A DNA stretch of 64,000 nt from Takashimella koratensis. Taxonomy: Eukaryota; Basidiomycota; Tremellomycetes; Trichosporonales; Tetragoniomycetaceae. Below, in pieces: positions 37,697-49,467 of this stretch. Every line of letters begins with the position of its first letter. Position 1 is the first letter of the stretch. Where the stretch lies: NCBI GenBank assembly GCA_003116875.1, contig BCKT01000009.1, positions 186,001 to 250,000 on the forward strand, in the 5' to 3' direction. Made by a program: the position numbers and the translations under genes. The notes beneath the pieces were generated by a model that saw nothing but the letters and a program-made list of their open reading frames with translations, did no database searches and had not been told where the DNA came from.

Positions 37697-38998
37697 ATGA
37701 CTTCGTTTCGAAGCAGGGTAGACGTCTTTACGGATGTTGAACCAGTGTTACTCTGCACAACAACCGGTGTCAAGCCTGGGTCACGTTACCTCTCTTCTAC
37801 CGATGCGATTGACCACATCACTCACACCCTTCAGATGCGTCCAGAGACCAAGCTCCTGTTTCTCGCTCGACACGGCCAAGGGTACCAAAACTTGTACAAA
37901 AAAGCCTTTGACATCGGGCTATATGATAGCTGTACTATACCAATTGCGGTGGACAGCGACCCAGATAACACTCCGGAAGGTGTTTTGGAATCCTTCAGAA
38001 CCTGCACGACACTCGAAAAATTATACCAAAAAGGTCTTCCTCGACCCGAGATGAGCTTTTCTAGCCCGATGCGACGAGCTGCCAAATCAGCAGCAATCAC
38101 GTTCGCGGGCCAGCCTATCCACTTGGTCAATAGCTTGCGACCTCAGTGCAAAGGGTATGCATCCGGTCCTCGTGTCCCATTTTCGCAGTTGCAGGACGAG
38201 TTAAACCCGGTACTCACTGACGACCTTCGACCTGTTGACTTTGATGCAACATCCAACATCGACCATTTCTACGTTGACGCCGGATACGACCTCAAGAATG
38301 CGACAGAGAAGACCCACGAGTTCCATAGACGACTCTGGAACTCGCTGAACACTCTCTGGACACAGGCTGAAACCAACAACGCACGCGTTTTTTCGATCAC
38401 TTCCCATTCGGCGGTATGTGGCAGGCTCCAGCGGTTTTTAACTGGGACATACATCAAGCACCCTGCATCTTCATCGGTAGCGATATACCTGGTTGATTCA
38501 GGACCCATCGGTCCATCTAACTCCATTCTTTGGTCCCAAAGGGGGGAACCTTATGTGGAGGGACTACAAAAACCACCTCACTTCCAAGAGATCGAAGACG
38601 TCGGTACTTCCGCCGGGAGGAGGACGACCGTGCTTGACATCGGGAAACTGCGTTCCCGACCGTCTCACCAATCTTTTATCGATGTGCGCGGATTCAATGG
38701 CGACACCAGTCTTCTCTCGGACGAAAAGTTCAAGTGGGAAACGTTGTCTGCAGCGTCCGACGACGACAACGGCGACGACCTACGCTCGCTCTATGATGAT
38801 GAAAATCGCCTTTGGGACGAGGAGGAGGAGGTCTGGGAGACTTCTGTGTCGCCGTACGATCTTGAACAATTCTATGTTCCTACAGATCTCTTCTCGGATG
38901 AAGCGGATGACGGGGTCACGTTTGTAGTGGACACCGAAGCGCCGTTCGAAGCTCAAGCCAGTGGTGGTCTTCTAGGTCATGAGGTGGTATTTTGGTAG
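37697..38998 (+). CDS. Histidine phosphatase (phosphoglycerate mutase-like) protein, intronless (433 aa)
   Basis: One uninterrupted frame beginning MTSFRSRVDVFTDVEPVLL. The superfamily signature is LLFLARHGQGYQN (residues about 52-64), with the catalytic RHG. It is followed by MSFSSPMRRAAKSAAITF (SPxxRxxxSA, phosphate pocket) and FSITSHSAVCGRLQRFLTG with the second catalytic His. The C-terminal ~150 residues are acidic and unusual. Fungal relatives commonly have RHGxGxHN, and here the last His is Gln. It may be an acid-phosphatase-like or regulatory enzyme; the substrate is unknown. There are no introns in a neighbourhood where almost every gene has several, so a retrocopy or an acquired gene should be considered. 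Confidence 0.75.
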   Translation: MTSFRSRVDVFTDVEPVLLCTTTGVKPGSRYLSSTDAIDHITHTLQMRPETKLLFLARHGQGYQNLYKKAFDIGLYDSCTIPIAVDSDPDNTPEGVLESFRTCTTLEKLYQKGLPRPEMSFSSPMRRAAKSAAITFAGQPIHLVNSLRPQCKGYASGPRVPFSQLQDELNPVLTDDLRPVDFDATSNIDHFYVDAGYDLKNATEKTHEFHRRLWNSLNTLWTQAETNNARVFSITSHSAVCGRLQRFLTGTYIKHPASSSVAIYLVDSGPIGPSNSILWSQRGEPYVEGLQKPPHFQEIEDVGTSAGRRTTVLDIGKLRSRPSHQSFIDVRGFNGDTSLLSDEKFKWETLSAASDDDNGDDLRSLYDDENRLWDEEEEVWETSVSPYDLEQFYVPTDLFSDEADDGVTFVVDTEAPFEAQASGGLLGHEVVFW

Positions 38999-39401
38999 GC
39001 CAGGGAATTGACTCTTTCGGAACAAGTCGATATTTATCGTTTCCATCAGACATCAGTCACAAGCCATCATATCCCAATATATTATCCTAACTGCTTCTTT
39101 ACCTTGTGAATGTAGTGCACCTCTCCCACGAGATTCCTTCCTTACGCTTTCAGCCGGATTTTACTACTTTTCCAGACCTATCACTGCTTAGCGGGTCAGG
39201 TTTCTCTAAAGACAAGGAGGAACACCGAGATAGGTAACGGCCGAAGAAGTTCTTCGTAGGTGTGATACAGATTTTACTCCATATCGTCCACGGAAATCTA
39301 CCTGTCACACCTGTCAAAGTCGAAAATGAAATCAACGACATCGTCATGGCCGATTGGTTTGGTTTGCTCCATCCCCCGTCTCTTTCTCCACAACATTCAC
39401 C
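38999..39401. other. Intergenic, no gene seen
   Basis: 3' flank of the phosphatase-like gene and 5' flank of PSD1. Nothing recognisable besides small shadow frames. Confidence 0.4.
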
Positions 39402-41266
39402 ATGCTCTCCAGAGCCAGGCCACGACCTGGTTCCTTCCCTCGTCTCACCCCTACACCCTCCTTCCACACGCTCCAGCCGCTCCCCGCCTCGCGCTTTCTC
39501 CACTCCTCGCCTCTCCCTCACCCTCTCTCTATCCAACTTGGTCGAACGCTATCGACGCGCCCCGTCAGGCTACTGCGATTGGATCTTGTCCGCTCGCGTT
39601 TCAACTCGACTCAGTCTCGCCCACCTACAAGCAATGGAGGGTTCCCAAACGACTCTGAGCCAAAGAAAGGTGAGTCCAACCCTTTGATCCAGGCGATATC
39701 TCCAGCCCGAGCACAGCCCGAGGCTAGGTTAGTGAGCTAAGCTAAACCCCACCCGTTTAGGCAAGATAGCGCGCGCCTGGTCAACTCCTACAAGATGGTA
39801 CCACATCCCACTGGCTCTCGGTGCACTCGTCCTCGTTGCTGTTCAATGGCGTCGTCAATCCGGTTCCTCCGACGAGCCTGAAGTTACCTCCCAAGGCACC
39901 TCGGGCGCCGTCGTCCGCTCCAAGATCGACGGGCCCTGGCAAGTCCGGATCCTCGGTGCTCTCCCGCTCCGAAGTATGTCCCGACTCTGGGGTTACCTAA
40001 ACTCTCTCGTCCTCCCGACTTGGTTTAGACCCTTTGGGTTCACGCTCTACGGGACGATATTTGGATGTAATTTGGACGAGGTGCCAAGGGATTTGGTAGA
40101 GTATGAGAGTTTGGGAGAGTTCTTTTATAGGGAACTCAAGCCGGGCGCAAGACCGATCGCGGATGCTCCGATGGTAAGTGGCTGAAAAGGCTAGGTGGTC
40201 TCCAGAGTAGCTGGGAAAGGGAGTACCTACTGGATAAATGTCGTTGTGGTGACGCGATGAGCTAACTGGATTCTAGGTGAGCCCCGCGGACGGCAAAGTG
40301 CTGCACTTTGGGGAAATCGTCGGTGAAAAAGTCGAGCAAGTGAAGGGCTTGACCTACTCTCTCGATGCGCTACTAGGTGTTGAAGGCAAAGCATTCGGTG
40401 AACGTGCCGAGATCGATCGAAGTCGATCCTCTTCACCCACTTCTTCGCCTCCACCTACACCTTCACCCTCTGCGACTCCTGCTACCGATAAAGATGGGCG
40501 AACACAGGTTGTCGATGATGAGCATTTCGCCGAGATCAACCAAATCCCATACTCCCTCTCTTCCCTTTTGGGCCGATCCCGCGCGTCCGAGGTTCACGAT
40601 CGAGACGCCGACCCGGACTCTGCGACGGAACACGACGCGTCTCACCCTCCCGACGGGCAAGACTTGGCCCACGACGCCTCTGTTGCGCTCAAAATCGGTG
40701 CCTCTGCCGCTACTCAAACAGCTACCGACAAACGAACCGAATTGACGACTTTATCACCCAAGAACAAACTCTTCTTCCTCGTTGTCTACCTCGCGCCTGG
40801 TGATTACCACCGGTTCCATAGCCCATGTGCATGGGTCGTCGAGAGGCGACGACACTTTACAGGTGACTTGTTCAGTGTCTCACCGTATATCGCGAACCGG
40901 CTACGCGATTTGTTCGTACTCAACGAACGAGTAGCGCTCCTCGGAAGATGGAGACATGGTTTCTACTCATTCGTTCCTGTAGGCGCGACCAACGTTGGTT
41001 CCATCTTGATCAATTTCGACGAATCGCTGAGGACGAACACGAGACAAATGTCACACCCACCTCATACGTTTACAGAAGCTGTCTACTCGTCGGCATCAGT
41101 ACTTAAGGGTCAACCATTGTTACCAGGGGAAGAAATGGGAGGGTTCAAGTTGGGAAGTACGATCGTTATGGTCTTTGAGGCACCAGGGGATTGGAAATTT
41201 GATGTGAGTGCGGGGGAGAAGGTCAAGGTCGGTCAGGCGTTGGGACATTTTGAGAAGACTTCGTAG
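39402..41266 (+). CDS. PSD1: Mitochondrial phosphatidylserine decarboxylase
   Basis: Three exons, 39402-39669, 39761-40173 and 40277-41266, giving 556 aa in frame. The N-terminus MLSRARPRPGSFPRLTPTP is rich in Arg, Ser and Pro and fits a mitochondrial presequence. A membrane helix, IPLALGALVLVAVQW, follows. The catalytic domain has RLWGYLNSLVLPTWFRP, the LGEFFYRELKPGARPI segment, VSPADGKVLHFGEI, PGDYHRFHSPCAW, FVPVGATNVGSI and FKLGSTIVMVFEAP. The LGST sequence is the self-cleavage site that makes the pyruvoyl cofactor. It converts phosphatidylserine to phosphatidylethanolamine in the inner membrane. An insert of about 100 Ser/Pro/Asp-rich residues separates SLDALLG from SPKNKLFFLVVYL. Confidence 0.95.
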
Positions 41267-41591
41267 GAAGGGACTGTGGGAGAGGGGGGAGGGAAGAGGG
41301 GGGGGGGGGGTGGTGGTGGTGGTGGGGGACGCAGGATGATGAGAGTGAAGACCCACTGTAGTACGAAGACGAAGACGAAGGCGAGTCGAACAGATACAGA
41401 CAGAAGACGGCCGGCAATCAACTTGACGAGCGCGCAGATCAGAAGTAACCAAGACTGTAAATCCTACGACTTGTGAAACAAATGCATATATATCACATAC
41501 CTAGCTACACCACAATGCGTGAATAAGCGCCAGGGATATGTTTTAACCAGCGATGTAGATATGCACACTCGACAGTCTCCATGTCTCAGCC

Positions 41592-41624
41592 CCCAGTACC
41601 CAGTACCCAGTACCCAGTACCCAC
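41592..41624. repeat. Heptamer tandem repeat CAGTACC
   Basis: Four to five perfect copies of CAGTACC in the 3' space between the convergent PSD1 and RFC4 genes. Just before it, near 41299-41325, are a G run and GGT repeats. The rest of the 41267-41698 interval shows no gene. Confidence 0.85.
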
Positions 41625-41698
41625 TATCCACTGCCCAATTCCCAGAAGTCAGCCGCCTCTGCTGCTCTCCCAGGTTCCCTGTGCGCCAGAGTCTTCCG

Positions 41699-43664
41699 TT
41701 ACAATTTGAAGGTCTCGGGCGGGATCCCGAGGCGGCACAGACGAGCGATCATCGCGCCGAGCTGGACGAGCGTTCCAACACCTTCTAGGACGCGCATGTG
41801 TGTCCACCCGATCTCCTATGAAAAATGGTGATCAGTCACAATCCATGCCAATAACTCCTCCAAGCCTACACCTCCGCAATGCGAACCAATACCCGGACTT
41901 ACCCTGATAAATTCCAGCTTTGTATACTCTGGCAACTCGTCCATACCCTTGACTACCCTAAACACCGTGGTGACAATATCCACTGCCGAGTACCCTTGGT
42001 CCCACAACTCGTTGATCCGCGCGAGGGCCCCGTCAACGTCCGAGAGCTGACACGATTTGATCATGGTACGGACCACGATCGGGTGAGGTTGGTCGCAGAT
42101 CTTAAAGACGTTGTCGGAAGAGACAAAACCGAATCCTGACCAGGTAGATTGGAGGTTGTTGATCGCTTGACGCATGTCGCCTTCGGCGGTAAAGATCAGT
42201 GCGGCAAGACCCTCGTCGTTGAATTTGACCTAGGTGGGTACAATAGCGTGAGCACCCGTGAAAGCGAATGAAGAAGTTGGGGAGGTAGGTTGATTGGTCG
42301 CAAACCAAGTGCTTTCGCTCACCTTCTCCATATCACAGATCTCCTGAAGCCGTTTAAGCACCTCGGCATCTCTCAATTTCGAGTACCTCAAAATCGCACA
42401 TCGAGATTGAATCGGCTCGATAATCTTGTTGGACATGTTGCAAGCGAGAGCGAATCGAGTCGTATTGGAGTAAATCTCCATCGTTCGTCGGAGGGCCTGT
42501 TGTGCACCCGCCGTCATCCTGAGGGAGTAAGCGAGTGTAAGGGGGGTCGAAAGGGGGGGATGAAGGATAAGGTGCTCAGTTGGCAATAGTCGAATCTGGG
42601 TTGAGGAAGAGAGGAAAGAAAGGGGAAAGAGAGTACACTTACGAATCCGCTTCGTCCAGAATAATGATCTTGTGTCGACCCGGTGGGAGTGTGACTTTTC
42701 TTTGGGCAAAGCTCTTGATCTTGTTCCGCACGACGTCGATACCTCTATGAAATAACGATGATGATCAGCTACTACTGCGATCTGCTTTATCTACCGCCCG
42801 CACAAGGTATCTCCGTTGATTTGACAGACTTGCCCTGATGCCACGAATTCCCTCCTTCACCGTAACCCGGACCCCACTCTTTGGTCTCTTTGGTCTCATA
42901 CTTCAATCTGAGCCTAACTCACCGTTCATCAGAAGCGTTCAGCTCCAACACTCCCTCCTTGTACGCATCACCCAATAGCGCGTGAGCAAGACAATGGATC
43001 GATGTAGTTTTCCCGATCCCCGGCATTCCCTTTTTATACAGGTCGTCACAAACAGATCGAGTGGGCGTGGATGAGAGTTTTGGGGACGAAAGTAAGACGT
43101 TTGTAGGCCGATAAGGGAGAGGGTCAGGAGGAAGAAGAGGATATAAGAGATGGAAGGAAGGGGACGAAAGAGACCAAGGAGATGAAAGAGATGGAGAGGA
43201 TCAAGAAAATGGACTCACCGAGATGATGATATGTGGAACGTTTCCATCCTCCGCAATGACCTTCAATCGTTCCACAGTTTCCGTGTTCCCTACGATATCC
43301 TCCATCTTGATGGGTCTGTACTTCTCGACCCTGCGAGTGTGTGTGTATGGGTGTGTGTTTGTTGGCCATGGGTGGGTATCGCGAGGAGAGGACGGCGGGG
43401 AGCAAAGGTAGGTATGTAGGTAGGTAGGTAGGTGAAATGAGGGAAGAGAGAGGTTGACGGAAAGTAAAGTCAGCGAGGTCAGTTAAAAAAATCCCACACG
43501 AGATGAGGGATGGATACACGACATAAAAGGGTATAAAGAGGTGGAGTAGACATAGGTGAAGTAGGTAGAGTTAGAAGAACGTACCATGGCATCTCGTATC
43601 CCTCGGCATCAGCGTGTCGGGTCGACATTGTCGCGCCTTCGTTGGCCTTGGACGACGAGGCCAT
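41699..43664 (-). CDS. RFC4: Replication factor C subunit (yeast Rfc4 / human RFC2 type)
   Basis: About seven exons, near 350 aa. The start is [20 protein letters not shown] at 43664. After [20 protein letters not shown] come the AAA+ landmarks: [20 protein letters not shown] (Walker A), [29 protein letters not shown] (Walker B), [20 protein letters not shown] and the SRC arginine-finger motif in [10 protein letters not shown]. The C-terminal collar starts near [14 protein letters not shown] and ends [11 protein letters not shown]. It is one of the small subunits of the clamp loader that opens PCNA. The wording [18 protein letters not shown] and [15 protein letters not shown] match the Rfc4/RFC2 subunit rather than the other small subunits. 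Confidence 0.94.
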
Positions 43665-44322
43665 CGCTGGTCCTGGTGGTGTTTAAGTGTAGGTTACTGA
43701 GACCTGCGCCAGCCGGTAGAGAAGTGGGGAAGGTGTGGATGTGGGTGAAGAGAAGAGAAGAAATGTGGTCGTGTGGTGTTGCGGTGTTGATGGTTGTTGT
43801 AGAAATGAGATGTTGAGGTGGACATGAAAATGACGGCGGTTGAAATCCGACGCGAATCTACGCGTGGCGCCGGTCGCAGCAGTAGCAACATGACTCATTT
43901 GACCCGGTCGGACCCATGCCCACCCTACCCACCCCACCCCTCCTACAGTCTAGGTCTAGATATCGTAGATCCGACTTGGACAATGCATCAAACACCTCCC
44001 AAGTGGTGGTGAAACTGTACTACTGAGACATACACATCAGGCGCGCGTGAAGAAAGATTCAAAAGAGGAAGATGAAGAAAAAAAAAAAACAGTATGGAAG
44101 TTCGCACCGCGCAAAGGTGTGAAAGCGGGAAGGTCTTGGATCGAGATTCAAGGTCGATGGGAGTTGAGTTGGTATTCACAATGTTCAATGTTCACATAGT
44201 TGTTTCAAAGTAGAGTAGAGAGTTGAGAGGAATCAAGAGTTGGTTATCCGCCTCAAGAGGGAAGAATCACGTTCGCTTGACAGTCGACCGATGGAGACCC
44301 TTACCCCTTCGCTCGGCAGCTA
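43665..44322. other. Intergenic, no gene seen
   Basis: Upstream of RFC4 and downstream of the serine-rich membrane protein gene. An A run at about 44079-44090 is the only notable element. Confidence 0.4.
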
Positions 44323-45887
44323 CTAGACATGGTGATAGTTGCCCGGGTTGTAGCTAACTGGCTGCCCGTATGTCGCGCTCATCACGTCCCCTGCAACGTG
44401 CCCGCCTGCGCCTTCGTCATCGGTATCATTATTATCGTATCCGTGAGTCGGGGACCCCCCATGCGGCTGAACAATGGGCGGGAACGACGTGTAATCCTCT
44501 TCGTATTCGTATCCGCCCACACCGGTTTGCGCCCCATGTTCCCCGGGGTACATTTCAGACCCATGCGCACCGTGAGTACCGTGGGCACCGTCGGCGAGAG
44601 GTCCAGAGGATAACGGATCGGCTTTCTCGTCGTATTCGTCCGCAAGCAGGGAGGCAGCACCGAATGCAGACCCATTGAGAGCCATAGGTACGGGGCCAGA
44701 GTAAGATCCGTCGTGATCGTGCGCAGGGTAGGTATCGGACGAGTTGGTGAGTGAGCGTTCCTAGAAGAGGGTCAGTCAAGGGTTCCACATGAGATGGGAA
44801 TCAGTGATCACTCACGAGAGCGTTGGTTTCAAAGCCGTGCTGGCCCGTCCGGCGGGCTGGCAGGGCGTGCTGAGTTGACGAGTCTCCGTGTCGGTTGAGT
44901 TCAGGCCTGCACCAGATTATCAGTAACCCTCTTCCCATCTGCCTATCTTAACCACGAAACCATCACATCATGAAACAACAACATCAACACCGCCTCTCTC
45001 CTACTACTCACCACCTGATCGCCTCATCCTCGTCTCGGCCTCGTCGCTTCATGCGCCATACCGCCAGCCCAATGAGGGCCAACACGACCGCACCGACACC
45101 GACTGCGATACCCACGATCGCGGGGGTAGAGATCGAGCTTGTAGACTGTGGTGTAGCTGGTGCGCTCGCGGCTGCGCTCGAAGCGGAGGACGGGGCGACA
45201 GAGGCGGAGGCAGTGTAGAACTCGGTGACAACTTGGGTCTGACCAGCGGCGTCGGTTGTGTATTGTGTGCTCGCAGAGCTGTGGCATGTCAGTGAATTGA
45301 ATTAGGGATGGAATGGTCGGAGACGGGATGCTTACTTCGGCGCAGAGGTGGACGACATGGCCGATGAGATGGCGCTGGTGTTGAGCAACGCACTCGTGGT
45401 CGAGTTCAACGAGGAGCTAGCCGAAGCGATTGTACTCGCTGAGGAAAGAAGCAGTTAGTATCGAAGCCAGTAGCTAGAGGAGCTTGAAATCATGTTCTGC
45501 TTACAGGAGTTGGACAAGATGCCACTGGTGATACTGCTGATTGTCGAGCTGGCGCTCCCCGTCGAAGAGGCCGACGCGCTGGTGACGGAGCTGGAAGAGC
45601 TTCCGGCAACGGATGACTGCGACGCCGATGCAGAAGTCTGTATCAACCAGTCAGCCAATCGACCACGGGCTCTCGCAAACAGGTCAATGTCAAACACTTA
45701 CTGAGCTGGCGCCGCCAAGGAGACCGCCGAGAAGACCGTCCCCACTGTCCTGCGTGGTCGTGTCTGCTCGACGGGCGGGGGTGTCCTCAAAGCTCATCCT
45801 CGCTGGCCGGTGATGATATGGCGATCGAGCGTTGTGGGCAAGCGCCAGTGGGACCGCAGCGAGCGAGACGAGCGCGATTGGTCGCAT
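44323..45887 (-). CDS. Serine-rich single-pass membrane protein, possible cell-wall sensor
   Basis: About six exons, near 350 aa. The start MRPIALVSLAAVPLALAHN is a signal peptide. The ectodomain is almost entirely Ser, Thr and Ala over several exons, suited to heavy O-mannosylation. One membrane helix, PAIVGIAVGVGAVVLALIGM, is followed by the basic stop-transfer MKRRGRDEDE. The cytoplasmic tail is acidic and Gly/His-rich and ends YGQPVSYNPGNYHHV. The architecture matches Mid2/Wsc-type sensors and other fungal SKG6-like proteins, but no WSC cysteine domain is seen. The role is inferred from architecture only. Confidence 0.7.
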
Positions 45888-46787
45888 GGTATCAACAGAG
45901 AGCAGTAGGGGTAGGAGTGAAGGATTGAGAGGGTTGAGAGGTTGCGAAGTCGGTGGTGTAGGCCGAAGGACGGGTCAAACGAATGTGGTTGTGAGAATGA
46001 CGCTAGCTGCGGAGAGAGAAAGGGCAGGTGGTGGTCCAAGCGATGGGAAAGGGGGCTTGGAAGATGTTGGAGACGGGCTTGATGGGGTTGAAAGTGACCG
46101 TGAGATGGAGTGAAAGTAGCGTCGGCGTGAACGTGGTGTTTTCCTCTACCGTACAGTCGCCCAAGGACGCCAGTGCGCAGGTAGGAGAGAGGGCGAGAGG
46201 AGAGGGCGGTGCGACACGGACACAGTTGGACACGGATTGATTAGGGAAGTGGGTAGGTCGGTTTGGTGTAATTGAATTGTCGACTGGGACTGGGTTGACT
46301 CGCCCTCTTGACCAAACAAGTGCACGGGCGGGAAGTAAAACGCTGTCCTGTCCTGTCTGTCGGGTGATTCGAGCGCAGGGTAGGGCGGTAGACTTGGGAC
46401 AGGAACAGAGAAAGAGGCTGTTGTTGCTGCGTGGGGACTAGGGTAACCGTGGATCGGACAGGTGACCGATGTGGGACCCGCAGTGTAGTGTTTGAAGCAA
46501 CGACGAGTCTGGACAGGAGTAGTCGTGTACCCGTGTCGAGAGGGAAGGGTAGAGAAGATTTGATGTGAGAGTGTGAAACCAAGGGAAAGCGAAAACGAGG
46601 GTGGTCGGGTCTGTCGGAGTCGGTGGGGTTGAGGATGAGTCGAGGAGAGAGGGGTAGGCGATGGTGAAGAAGGGGCGAGGGTAGTCGGTGAGTACGAGGT
46701 GGTTGGTTGCTTTGGCCAACAAGTGGACTACTGGTAGGGTGGTGGTGTTGAACGCCAAGGGAGCATTCAATCCTCCAGGCTGCAATC

Positions 46788-46829
<42 letters not shown>

Positions 46830-47196
46830 AACTTGCACTGTCGCTGTTTCACATCCGGGCCATCCCCGGCTCACTCCCTTTACTTTTCCCCTATCCACCT
46901 TCCTTTGGGTTAACCTGTCGGATGCGACACGCCCAGACTGGCGTTAACTGAGACACTGGAGAGGTTTGTAAACAAACAGGGGAAGCAAGGGGGTGAACCC
47001 TGAACACGAGGCACGGGGTGGTCAGTTCGACCATAAAATAGGCGCCTCTCTGCCCCCAGGCATTCTGCACGCCTAACAACATAACAACTTGGCACGCGCC
47101 TATCCCTTAACCCCCTCTGGTGGAGGCGACGCGATCTTTGTTTTGAGATTAATTGACACGCCGGCTCAGACTCGACCGAGCCTCATAGTCACCATC
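45888..47196. other. Divergent intergenic region
   Basis: 1.3 kb between the membrane-protein gene and the ING gene. It contains an AC dinucleotide run at 46789-46826. A 203-codon minus-strand frame crosses that run but shows no conserved sequence and is not called a gene. Confidence 0.5.
46789..46826. repeat. (AC)19 microsatellite
   Basis: Uninterrupted AC dinucleotide run of 38 bases about 370 bp upstream of the ING gene start. Confidence 0.97.
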
Positions 47197-49467
47197 ATGA
47201 CCGCGCGCAAGTCGCTGCCCGCGACGACCTCGACCCCTACCACTTCCTCTCGCCCTTCTAAACCCCTGGCCACTTCCACCTCCCGGAAACGCATCAACAG
47301 CTACGCAGACGACCTCCTTGACCCTACCCCTTCTCGACCTCGCCGCAAAGCCGCGCGCCTCGAGACCGACTCGATCGGCGCAGTTGACTCTGCTGAACCA
47401 GCAGCAGCAACGAATGGACCAGAAAGTGCCGCAATGGTAGGCGTTGCCGCGAGCGCGGGATTCATTGATGCCGCGGCGATGGATGCGGAGAAAGAGTTGG
47501 AGGTTTGGCAGGATTTCGCGGCGGAACATTATGAGATGGTAGAGCAGTTGCCATTGGAATTGCATAGGAATTTTAGGCTCCTCCGTGAGCTCGACGATGG
47601 GTGCCTCGGTGAGTAGAGTGTCGAGACTGTCGAAGGGGGTCAAGGGTGGAAGGGACGAAACAAGGTGAGGTCAGTGCTGATATTGTTGTGTCGGGGGTTA
47701 CAGGTCAACAAGAAAAGCTGTTACTTTCAATCCGACAATACATTGATCTTCGGATAGGTCCCAATGTTGCGCCCGACTCGAGACCGATTGTTCCAATAGA
47801 GCCTGAGACAAGTACATCTGGCGCAAGCGGGCAGACCGAGCAGCACACAGTGGAACCCACGAAGGACGCAAGAGCGGGTGATGACAAAGCCGTCGAGACC
47901 AGCGCTGTGGACGGACCGACAGAATCTAGCTCAGATACCGTCGAGAAGAAGGCCAGCGGTGTCCCCGAGATCGTGATGGACGGTTCGGCAGTTGACGAAG
48001 ACGCGGACCAACATCGGTCATATCCACGGGCTTCAGAAGAGGCAGGACCGAGCGACCCTGCTGACCCCGTGAGCGCGGAAGACGCGGTCGAGGCGGTTCT
48101 GGATGTCGTGCCGACTCCACGGCCGGTGTTGAGTGATGACGGCTTGGCAGAGGCTGGCGTCGACGCGAGTTTGCCCCACGAGCTGGGAGAGAGTGGGGAA
48201 GAGGTCGAGGCGAAGGAGGGAGAGAAGGACGATACGGAGGTGGAGAAGGACAAGAAGGAAGAGGTCGGCGTGCCGGTCCCCGATGGACAAGGAGGACTGG
48301 TAGTCCTCCCCCCAGCGGCCACAGCACGGGAAGGAGAATCCACTGTACCAGCCTCACACATCCCTTTCCCGCCCAAGAGTGAGAACGCTCAACTTCGAGC
48401 TCCAGAGCGGCAGACCGATGGAGACCTCGTGAGGGAGAAAGACGATCCAGAAAGGAAGAAAAGACTCGCACTGTTGCCTGAGATCTCAAAGATCTCGCGT
48501 GAATTCGTCCGGAACAGTGAGGAGAAGCTTGCTATTGCCGTTGGAGCGTACAACTCGGTAAGTTCGTGGTCTGTGCAGTCGCCCTATCTCCCTTCAACAG
48601 TGGCTAAGAGCCTACATGCATTTGAGCGATGTGTCGATGACAAAATGCTGATCACTCTCTTTCCCAGATCGACAGGCACATCCGCGCTCTCGACGCTGCT
48701 CTCGCAGCACAAGACGCCTCCCTCGTCCTTGGACTCCGTCCTTCCACACTCCCCTCGACGAAAGTCAACGAAAGCCTGAACCCATCCGACCACGCTGGGG
48801 TTAGTGGCAGCGGTATGGGCGCGGGTATGGGCGCGGACGAGACCGGCGAGGATATCGTCATCGGTATGACGGGCACAGGTGGTCGGAAAAGAGATAGGAA
48901 GAAGAAGAAGGGGAAAGTCGTCGCATTGGAACCAGAAATTGTGGATCCAGCGTTCGAATACGAACTAGATGCGGATCCGTAAGTGATTGTGAAGATGGAG
49001 GTAGGGGTGAAGGTTGGAGCTGATAATGAGTAGGAACGAGCCAAGGTATTGTTATTGCAACCAGGTTTCGTACGGCGAAGTGAGTGTGGTCTGTGATCTT
49101 TGTCCTTGTATATGTTTGTTGGACTTGGCTGACATTGTCCAGATGGTTGGGTGCGACGTGAGTAGTTTGATGGTGAACTCAACCCGACGTGTGGCAGCCA
49201 CCTTCTTGCTCTCACTTCATTATTCTATTTCGCTCTCCAGTCACTCAAACGTACACTGACGCTGCTACTTTACAGAACGACGACTGCCCGATCGAGTGGT
49301 TTCACCTCGGCTGTATCGGGTTGGCATCCGCCCCGACGGGTAGTTGGTACTGTGACGAATGTCGACCTGCGATGGGTCTGGCTCTCAGTGGTGCCGCTGC
49401 GTCTACCGCGCATGGTCATGGAGGGGAGAAGAAGAAGAACAAGTCGGCGCCGAAGAGGAGGCGATGA
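47197..49467 (+). CDS. ING-family PHD-finger chromatin protein with a large acidic insert
   Basis: About six exons, near 600 aa. The start is MTARKSLPATTSTPTTSSRP. The ING N-terminal domain appears in two pieces: EVWQDFAAEHYEMVEQLPLE with LHRNFRLLRELDDGCLGQQ and LLLSIRQYI, then LLPEISKISREFVRNSEEKL and IDRHIRALDAALAAQ. About 250 acidic, low-complexity residues lie between them. The C-terminal PHD finger is RYCYCNQVSYGEMVGCDN, then CPIEWFHLGCIGL and GSWYCDEC, with all zinc ligands, followed by a basic KKKNKSAPKRRR tail. ING fingers read H3K4 methylation. Relatives are Yng1 (NuA3), Yng2 (NuA4) and Pho23 (Rpd3L), and which one this is cannot be settled by eye. Confidence 0.88.

Noticed and set aside
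46241..46852. 203-codon minus-strand frame with a Cys-Val run
   Set aside because: The Cys-Val run is the AC microsatellite read in frame, and the rest is low-complexity promoter-like sequence.
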